Translations under genes and position numbers: made by a program
Shown: in pieces, positions 5,695-10,615 of the stretch
Layout: each line of letters starts with the position of its first letter
Position numbering within the stretch: position 1 is the first letter of the stretch
Notes under the pieces: generated by a model
Told to the model about the DNA's origin: nothing
Database searches by the model: none
What the model saw: only the letters and a program-made list of their open reading frames with translations
DNA from: Bacteroidota bacterium
Lineage (GTDB): Bacteria > Bacteroidota > Bacteroidia > Bacteroidales > Paludibacteraceae
NCBI GenBank assembly: GCA_017860335.1
Contig: JAFNAU010000037.1
Location: 1 to 10,615, forward strand
Direction: 5' to 3'
Length of the DNA stretch: 10,615 nucleotides

Positions 5695-8600
5695 ATGACT
5701 ATGAAAAAACGCTCATTTATGCTATTTATGGGCATCATCATCACGTTTGGTGTTTTTGCTCAACTGCAGGAAAACCGGTATGACGAAATTACAAATCCCA
5801 AACTAACATGTATTGATAAATTACCTGCTCATAGCAGCTTCTTTTCATTCAGTAATGTTACAGAAGCTCAAAAAGCTCTTTACTCATCCAAAGGAAGTGA
5901 TTTTATATTACTGAACGGTACCTGGAAATTCAACTATGCTGAAGATTTCAGTAAACGGCCAATGAATGACTTTTACAACGAAAATTTTGATGCATCAGGC
6001 TGGAAAGACATTAAAGTTCCAGGAAACTGGGAAATTCAGGGATTTGGTTATCCAATCTACGTTAATACAACTTATGAATTTACTTCGCCCGGACACGAAC
6101 CTTTCTGGAACAGACCCAATCCTCCTTATGTTCCCAAAGAATTTAATCCTACAGGTACTTATCGTCGCGAGTTTGAAATTCCACAATCCTGGATAGGTAA
6201 GGAGATAATTCTGAGTGCTGATGCCGCTAAAGGGGCAGCTTATTATTACCTCAATGGTGAATTTATAGGCATGAATAAGGCTGGTAAACTTCCTGCCCGT
6301 TTTGATATTACAGCAAAAGTAAAAGCCGGAAAAAACGTTCTGGCTGTTCAGATACATCGTTTTTCGGATGCCAACTACCTGGAATGTCAGGATTTCTGGC
6401 GTCTTTCGGGTTTCGAGCGCGATGTGTATGTTTATGCCCGCCCAAAGGTTCATATTGCCGATTTTTTTGCACACACTCCACTGGATGCCACTTATACCAA
6501 CGGACAATTCACCCTGGATGTTGTTCTTGAAAATAACGCAAAAACCAGTGAAGAACTTGCTGTAATTTACACATTGAAAGATGCCACAGGAAAGACAACT
6601 GCCTCCGAAACGAAAACGGTAAATATCAAAGACAAAACTCATATTAGTTTTTTGAAAGAAATCCCGGATGTGAAAAAATGGTCAGCCGAAGAACCTAACC
6701 TCTATGCGCTGAGTATCGAACTGAAAGATAAAAACGGGAATACCCAGGAAGCTACAGCCGTTAAAGTTGGTTTCAGAACTTCTGAAATCAAAAACAAACA
6801 GTTTATGATCAACGGAAAGCCTGTATTAGTGAAGGGGGTAAATGTTCACGAACATAACGAATTTACAGGTCATTACGTCAGCGAAGAACTGATGCGGAAA
6901 GATTTTGAATTGTTCCGCAAATACAATGTCAACACCGTGCGTACCTGTCATTATCCGCAACAGGAATTATTCTACAGACTGGCTGACGAGTATGGCATTT
7001 ATGTAATTGATGAAGCAAATATTGAAGCGCACGGAATGGGTTACGACCTGCGAAAAGGTGCAACGCTTGCCAATAATCCACTTTTCCTCGAAGCACATCT
7101 GGCCCGTACCTCCGAAATGATTGAACGCGATAAAAATCACGCATGTGTTGTAACATGGTCGCTCGGAAATGAATCCGGCAACGGTTATAATATGTACGCA
7201 ACATACAATCTGATAAAAGGCAGAGACACCTCCCGTCCGGTTCAGTACGAGCGTGCCGGACTCGAATGGAATACCGACATTTTCTGTCCGATGTACGATA
7301 GACCCGAAGATATTGAAAATTATGCCAAACATCCAAATGCTGACCGTCCGCTCATTTTATGCGAGTATGCTCATGCCATGGGCAATAGTCTGGGCAATTT
7401 TATTGATTACTGGAATATCATTCGCAAAAATCCTCTGCTCCAGGGAGGATGCATATGGGATTGGGTGGATCAGGGAATTGCGCAAAAAGACACGGAAGGA
7501 AATAAGTTCTGGGCCTTCGGAGGCGATTTCGGACCGAAAGGGACACCCTCATCGGGCGACTTCTGCTGCAACGGATTAGTCCTGCCGGATCGTACCACCA
7601 AACCACACACAGAAGAAATGCGAAAAGTTTATCAGAATATTTGGTTTAAGAACTTTGATGCTCTGAAAGGTACTGTCGATGTTTATAATGAAAACTTTTT
7701 CATTGATTTAAGCCAATACAGCTTTCATTACACCATAAAATCAAATGGTAAAATTCTGAAAACAGGACAGATAGCTCTTAATGTAAAACCACACGAAACT
7801 AAAACCGTTGTCATTCCGGATATTTCAAAATATTTTAAAGTAAAAAATCAGGTTACAATTAATTTTGAAGCCAGACAGAAAACTGAAACCAGATATATTC
7901 CTGCAGGATGGGTCGTTGCCCGTGATCAGTTTATAGTAAATGAATACCCGAAAATGGTGTTAAATGCAAAAACACCGGCAACAGTTACTCAAAATACGAC
8001 TAATCTCATTTTCAATGGTACCGATTTTTCGGTGATTTTTGATAAGCAAACAGGTGTGATGACTTCGTATAAATACAAAGGGACTGAATATATCAGCGAT
8101 CATTTCGGTCTGAAACCTTTCTTCTGGAGAGCATCCACAGATAACGAATACGGAGCAGGACTGCCAAAAAAATTAAATAACTGGAAAAAAGCAAGCTATA
8201 CAGAATTAAAAGCGGAAAATCTGAATGTAAAAACCGGTGAAAATACGATTGTTAGCTGTGATTATCGCTTCCCTCAAACCAATACGAGCTGGAAGGTAAT
8301 TTACACGATTTATAAAAACGGCTCTATCCATGTGGAAAACACTGTGGATGCTACCAAATGCGATCTTCCACTCATTCCGCGCATTGGGATGCGTATGCAA
8401 CTTCCGGGTGAATTTGTCAACGCTGAATATTACGGCAGGGGTTCCTGGGCAAACTATGAAGACCGGAAAACTTCCACGTTTGTTGACCGTTACAAATCTG
8501 CCATCATCGACATGGTGGATAAATACGTAATGACACAGGAAAATGCACATCATACAGATGCAGCCTGGCTGGCAGTTACACTTGGTTCGGGCAAGGGAAT

Positions 8601-8916
8601 GGCATTTTTTGCTGATGACAAATTCCAGTTCAACGTATCCAACTACCTGCTCGAAACAGTTGCCAACGCCGAAGATTGGAACAACGATGCAGCAGTGGGC
8701 ACAGCGCCTAAAAACAAACACATAAATGAATACAAGCCATCAGACAAAGTGGATTTGTTTATCGATTATCGCATGATGGGCGTTGGTGGCAACAATAGCT
8801 GGGGCGAATGGCCCATGTTGCCCTACCGTATTATTCCAAAAGAGACAAATATTTCTTATGGTTTTACACTGATGCCAATTGACAATACAAGCGCTATCGA
8901 TAAGATGCTGAAATAA
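5695..8916 (+). CDS. lacZ: Secreted GH2 beta-galactosidase, LacZ type
   Basis: The product is 1073 residues, close to the usual length of five-domain LacZ enzymes (about 1020-1050) plus a signal peptide. Residues 1-22 (KKR, then a hydrophobic core ending GVFA) are a Sec signal, so the enzyme should act in the periplasm or outside the cell. Domains in order: sugar-binding jelly roll about 70-248, Ig-like about 250-362, TIM barrel about 364-650, a linking beta domain, and the small-chain (Bgal_small_N) domain about 765-1065. Catalytic residues are visible: acid/base E493 in WSLGNES and nucleophile E557 in ILCEYAHAMGN. E444 and H446 in DEANIEAHGM match the E. coli Mg ligands. The predicted reaction is hydrolysis of terminal beta-D-galactosides, but GH2 relatives with other specificities share this plan. 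ATG codons at 5695 and 5701 are both usable; the second gives the more typical MKKRS start. There is no T9SS tail, lipobox or SusC/SusD neighbour, and the gene appears monocistronic. Confidence 0.95.
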   Translation: MTMKKRSFMLFMGIIITFGVFAQLQENRYDEITNPKLTCIDKLPAHSSFFSFSNVTEAQKALYSSKGSDFILLNGTWKFNYAEDFSKRPMNDFYNENFDASGWKDIKVPGNWEIQGFGYPIYVNTTYEFTSPGHEPFWNRPNPPYVPKEFNPTGTYRREFEIPQSWIGKEIILSADAAKGAAYYYLNGEFIGMNKAGKLPARFDITAKVKAGKNVLAVQIHRFSDANYLECQDFWRLSGFERDVYVYARPKVHIADFFAHTPLDATYTNGQFTLDVVLENNAKTSEELAVIYTLKDATGKTTASETKTVNIKDKTHISFLKEIPDVKKWSAEEPNLYALSIELKDKNGNTQEATAVKVGFRTSEIKNKQFMINGKPVLVKGVNVHEHNEFTGHYVSEELMRKDFELFRKYNVNTVRTCHYPQQELFYRLADEYGIYVIDEANIEAHGMGYDLRKGATLANNPLFLEAHLARTSEMIERDKNHACVVTWSLGNESGNGYNMYATYNLIKGRDTSRPVQYERAGLEWNTDIFCPMYDRPEDIENYAKHPNADRPLILCEYAHAMGNSLGNFIDYWNIIRKNPLLQGGCIWDWVDQGIAQKDTEGNKFWAFGGDFGPKGTPSSGDFCCNGLVLPDRTTKPHTEEMRKVYQNIWFKNFDALKGTVDVYNENFFIDLSQYSFHYTIKSNGKILKTGQIALNVKPHETKTVVIPDISKYFKVKNQVTINFEARQKTETRYIPAGWVVARDQFIVNEYPKMVLNAKTPATVTQNTTNLIFNGTDFSVIFDKQTGVMTSYKYKGTEYISDHFGLKPFFWRASTDNEYGAGLPKKLNNWKKASYTELKAENLNVKTGENTIVSCDYRFPQTNTSWKVIYTIYKNGSIHVENTVDATKCDLPLIPRIGMRMQLPGEFVNAEYYGRGSWANYEDRKTSTFVDRYKSAIIDMVDKYVMTQENAHHTDAAWLAVTLGSGKGMAFFADDKFQFNVSNYLLETVANAEDWNNDAAVGTAPKNKHINEYKPSDKVDLFIDYRMMGVGGNNSWGEWPMLPYRIIPKETNISYGFTLMPIDNTSAIDKMLK

Positions 8917-8933
8917 GATACATAATAACAATT

Positions 8934-8966
8934 TAAAAGAGGGATGTGATATGCATCCCTCTTTTA
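8934..8966 (+). terminator. Terminator of the beta-galactosidase gene
   Basis: Perfect 12-bp arms AAAAGAGGGATG (8935-8946) and CATCCCTCTTTT (8954-8965) flank a 7-nt loop, and T8934-A8966 adds one more pair. The stem begins 18 bp after the stop codon. The T run is short (four T within the arm), and the A run on the other side makes the hairpin usable in both directions. Confidence 0.85.
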
Positions 8967-9055
8967 TTGATGTGCTATCTGATTGAAAGAATGGCTGCTA
9001 ATTTACACAAAAAGAGCAACATATATTCATTTAAGATTTATCCGGAAAAATATTG

Positions 9056-9063
9056 TACCTTTG
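9056..9063 (+). promoter_or_regulatory. -7 element of the der promoter
   Basis: TACCTTTG matches TAnnTTTG exactly. No clear TTG lies 17-23 nt upstream (the nearest is a weak TTTA at 9030). Transcription would start near 9070, giving a leader of about 106 nt. This places an in-frame ATG at 9053 outside the transcript and supports the start at 9176. Confidence 0.55.
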
Positions 9064-9091
9064 CATCCGGAATATTTGTACCCACTGTACT

Positions 9092-9106
9092 GTTTCGCGA
9101 CGAAAC
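9092..9106 (+). other. Small hairpin in the der leader
   Basis: GTTTCG and CGAAAC pair over 6 bp around a 3-nt loop (CGA). It lies about 70 nt before the der start. Further along the leader, at 9124-9129, ATG is followed directly by TAA, a minimal start-stop frame. Neither has a demonstrated role. Confidence 0.35.
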
Positions 9107-9175
9107 GGGCAGAAACAAATAAAATGTAAGTTAAACCGTTCGGAAACAACTATATCCGGACTAAACAAAAAATCA

Positions 9176-10489
9176 ATGGGAAATATTGTAGCAATTGTAG
9201 GACGTCCCAACGTGGGCAAGTCCACACTTTTCAACAGGCTTACCAATAGCCGCAGAGCCATCGTTAACGAAGAAGCAGGAACAACACGCGACCGTCAGTA
9301 TGGAAAAAGCGAATGGTGTGGGCGAGAATTTTCAGTGATCGACACCGGAGGCTGGGTTGTCAACTCCACTGATGTTTTTGAAGAAGAAATTAAACGACAT
9401 GTACTGCTTGCCATCGAAGAATCGGATGTGATCCTGTTTCTGGTAGATGTGCAAAACGGAGTAACCGACCTGGACATTCATGTTGCACAGATTTTACGCA
9501 GAGCCGACAAACCGGTTATCCTTGTCTCAAACAAAACAGATACTTTCGAAATGCAATATCAGGCCGCTGAGTTTTATAAACTTGGTCTGGGCGATCCGTT
9601 CATTCTGTCGGCCATCAACGGGCTGGGTACCGGTGAGCTGCTGGATGAACTGATGAAGCATTTCAAACCCGATGTCAGTGAAGAAATTGAACAGGAATTG
9701 CCACGCTTTGCTGTGGTGGGAAGACCCAACGTAGGCAAATCGTCAATGATTAATGCATTTATCGGGGAAGACCGGACTATCGTAACAGATATCGCCGGAA
9801 CCACCCGTGACAGTATATATTCGCGATTCAATAAGTTCGGCCATGATTTTTATCTGGTAGATACAGCCGGCATCCGTAAAAAAGCCAAGGTAAACGAAGA
9901 CCTGGAGTACTACTCTGTCGTAAGGTCAATACGGGCTATCGAAAATTCAGATGTATGTATCCTCATGCTCGATGCGACACGTGGTCTCGAAAGTCAGGAT
10001 CTCAATATTTTCTCACTTATCCAGAAAAATAAAAAAGGACTGGTTGTTTGTGTCAATAAATGGGACCTTATCGATAATAAGGAAGCAAATGATATCAAGA
10101 AAATAGAAAAAGCCATTCGTGAACGGCTTGCTCCTTTTGTAGATTTTCCAATCATTTTTACATCCGTACTTACAAAGCAACGCATACTGAAAGTATTGGA
10201 TACTGCTGTGCGGGTTTTTGAAAACAAACAGCGCAAAGTGCCTACAGCAAAGCTCAACGAACTGCTTTTGCCTCTGATCGAAAATTATCCTCCGCCTGCA
10301 CTCAAGGGAAAATACATCAAAATCAAATACGTAACCCAATTGCCTGGAACTTACATTCCTTCGTTTGTTTTCTTTGCCAATCTGCCACAGTACGTCAAAG
10401 AGCCTTATCGCCGCTTTCTGGAAAATAAGATACGAGCGAATTGGGACTTTCATGGTACACCAATTAATATTTTTATCAGACAGAAATAA
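9176..10489 (+). CDS. der: Ribosome-assembly GTPase Der (EngA)
   Basis: The product is 437 residues, the usual Der length. It has two tandem GTPase domains and a C-terminal KH-like domain. Domain 1 shows GRPNVGKS (9-16), DTGG (56-59) and NKTD (119-122). Domain 2 shows GRPNVGKS (182-189), DTAG (229-232) and NKWD (294-297). The KH-like part spans about 350-437. Der is a cytoplasmic, essential GTPase that binds the large ribosomal subunit during its maturation. The start at 9176 puts MGNIVAIVGRPNVGKS at the N-terminus, as in the family. The same frame stays open to an ATG at 9053, but those 41 residues are unlike any Der extension and lie across the predicted promoter. The gene has its own promoter element and terminator and follows the beta-galactosidase without operon linkage. 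All key motifs are intact. Confidence 0.97.
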   Translation: MGNIVAIVGRPNVGKSTLFNRLTNSRRAIVNEEAGTTRDRQYGKSEWCGREFSVIDTGGWVVNSTDVFEEEIKRHVLLAIEESDVILFLVDVQNGVTDLDIHVAQILRRADKPVILVSNKTDTFEMQYQAAEFYKLGLGDPFILSAINGLGTGELLDELMKHFKPDVSEEIEQELPRFAVVGRPNVGKSSMINAFIGEDRTIVTDIAGTTRDSIYSRFNKFGHDFYLVDTAGIRKKAKVNEDLEYYSVVRSIRAIENSDVCILMLDATRGLESQDLNIFSLIQKNKKGLVVCVNKWDLIDNKEANDIKKIEKAIRERLAPFVDFPIIFTSVLTKQRILKVLDTAVRVFENKQRKVPTAKLNELLLPLIENYPPPALKGKYIKIKYVTQLPGTYIPSFVFFANLPQYVKEPYRRFLENKIRANWDFHGTPINIFIRQK

Positions 10490-10508
10490 ACTTCGGTTCA
10501 TCATAAAT

Positions 10509-10551
10509 GAAAAAAAGAGGGTGTCCAATAAGTTTTGGGCACTCTTTTTTT
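10509..10551 (+). terminator. Terminator of der
   Basis: In plus-strand RNA, AAAAGAGGGUGUCC and GGGCACUCUUUUUU pair throughout, with three G-U wobbles, around a 10-nt loop (10527-10536), and end in a run of U. It lies about 20 bp after the der stop codon. The wobble pairs would be mismatches on the other strand, so it is polarised toward der. Confidence 0.88.
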
Positions 10552-10587
10552 ATTATGTTTTTCTTTCTGGGGGTGAAATTTATTTTG

Positions 10588-10595
10588 TATCTTTA
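10588..10595 (+). promoter_or_regulatory. Possible promoter element for the next gene
   Basis: TATCTTTA differs from TAnnTTTG only in the last base. An ATG follows at 10611-10613, after an A/T-rich stretch and about 9 nt beyond the expected start site. The window ends two bases later, so no product can be read. Confidence 0.3.
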
Positions 10596-10615
10596 AAGTG
10601 TTATAATATAATGCT

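Noticed and set aside
5995..6642. 215-codon open frame on the minus strand inside the beta-galactosidase gene
   Set aside because: It lies wholly antisense to a gene with intact domains and catalytic motifs; its translation shows no recognisable motif.
6929..7336. Two overlapping minus-strand open frames (135 and 121 codons) inside the beta-galactosidase gene
   Set aside because: They are antisense to the catalytic TIM barrel and are explained by codon bias of the real gene; no promoter or family signature.
8206..8721. 171-codon minus-strand open frame near the 3' end of the beta-galactosidase gene
   Set aside because: It is antisense to the conserved small-chain domain, with Cys/His-rich but non-repeating composition; no zinc-binding pattern with regular spacing.
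10013..10528. 171-codon minus-strand open frame opposite the end of der
   Set aside because: It is antisense to the Der KH-like domain and overlaps the der terminator; no independent support.
1..10615. Search for CRISPR arrays, transposases, integrases, phage genes and toxin-antitoxin pairs
   Set aside because: No regularly spaced repeats, terminal inverted repeats with target duplications, or matching protein motifs were seen; the tRNA is intact, with no integrase next to it.

Overview
The window looks like chromosomal DNA from a member of the phylum Bacteroidota, probably order Bacteroidales. Four lines of evidence agree: an AT-rich sequence; promoters of the Bacteroidetes type (TTTG then TAnnTTTG) ahead of several genes; A/T-rich leaders without Shine-Dalgarno sequences; and a large secreted protein ending in a type IX secretion (T9SS) sorting domain. 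The genus cannot be fixed from the sequence alone.

Layout, left to right. Bases 1-72 may be the tail of an unidentified plus-strand gene. It converges on a minus-strand gene for a 973-residue T9SS-exported surface protein (170-3091), and a long perfect hairpin lies between them. A 386-bp gap with a possible promoter follows, then a second minus-strand gene (3478-4092) for a 204-residue membrane-anchored protein. Its C-terminus (Pro-rich linker, PVGNG, hydrophobic helix, basic tail) resembles a CTERM-type sorting or anchoring tail. Divergent from it is a plus-strand gene for a seven-helix DUF898/YjgN-family membrane protein (4274-5245), closed by a strong terminator. A minus-strand tRNA with anticodon CAT (5401-5474) follows, with its own consensus promoter and terminator. 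Next comes a plus-strand secreted LacZ-type GH2 beta-galactosidase (5695-8916) with its own promoter and terminator. Last is der (start re-assigned to 9176, ending 10489), the ribosome-assembly GTPase, also with its own promoter and terminator. A possible promoter and start codon for the next gene sit at the right edge.

Most transcription units look single-gene. There is no sign of a SusC/SusD polysaccharide-utilisation locus around the beta-galactosidase, and no transposase, phage, integrase or CRISPR signal. Housekeeping genes (der, tRNA) sit beside envelope and secreted functions, as in an ordinary chromosomal segment. The least understood parts are the pair of minus-strand envelope proteins (CTERM-like small protein plus T9SS giant), the DUF898 protein with its threefold repeated helix motif, and the tRNA with an atypical T-loop.
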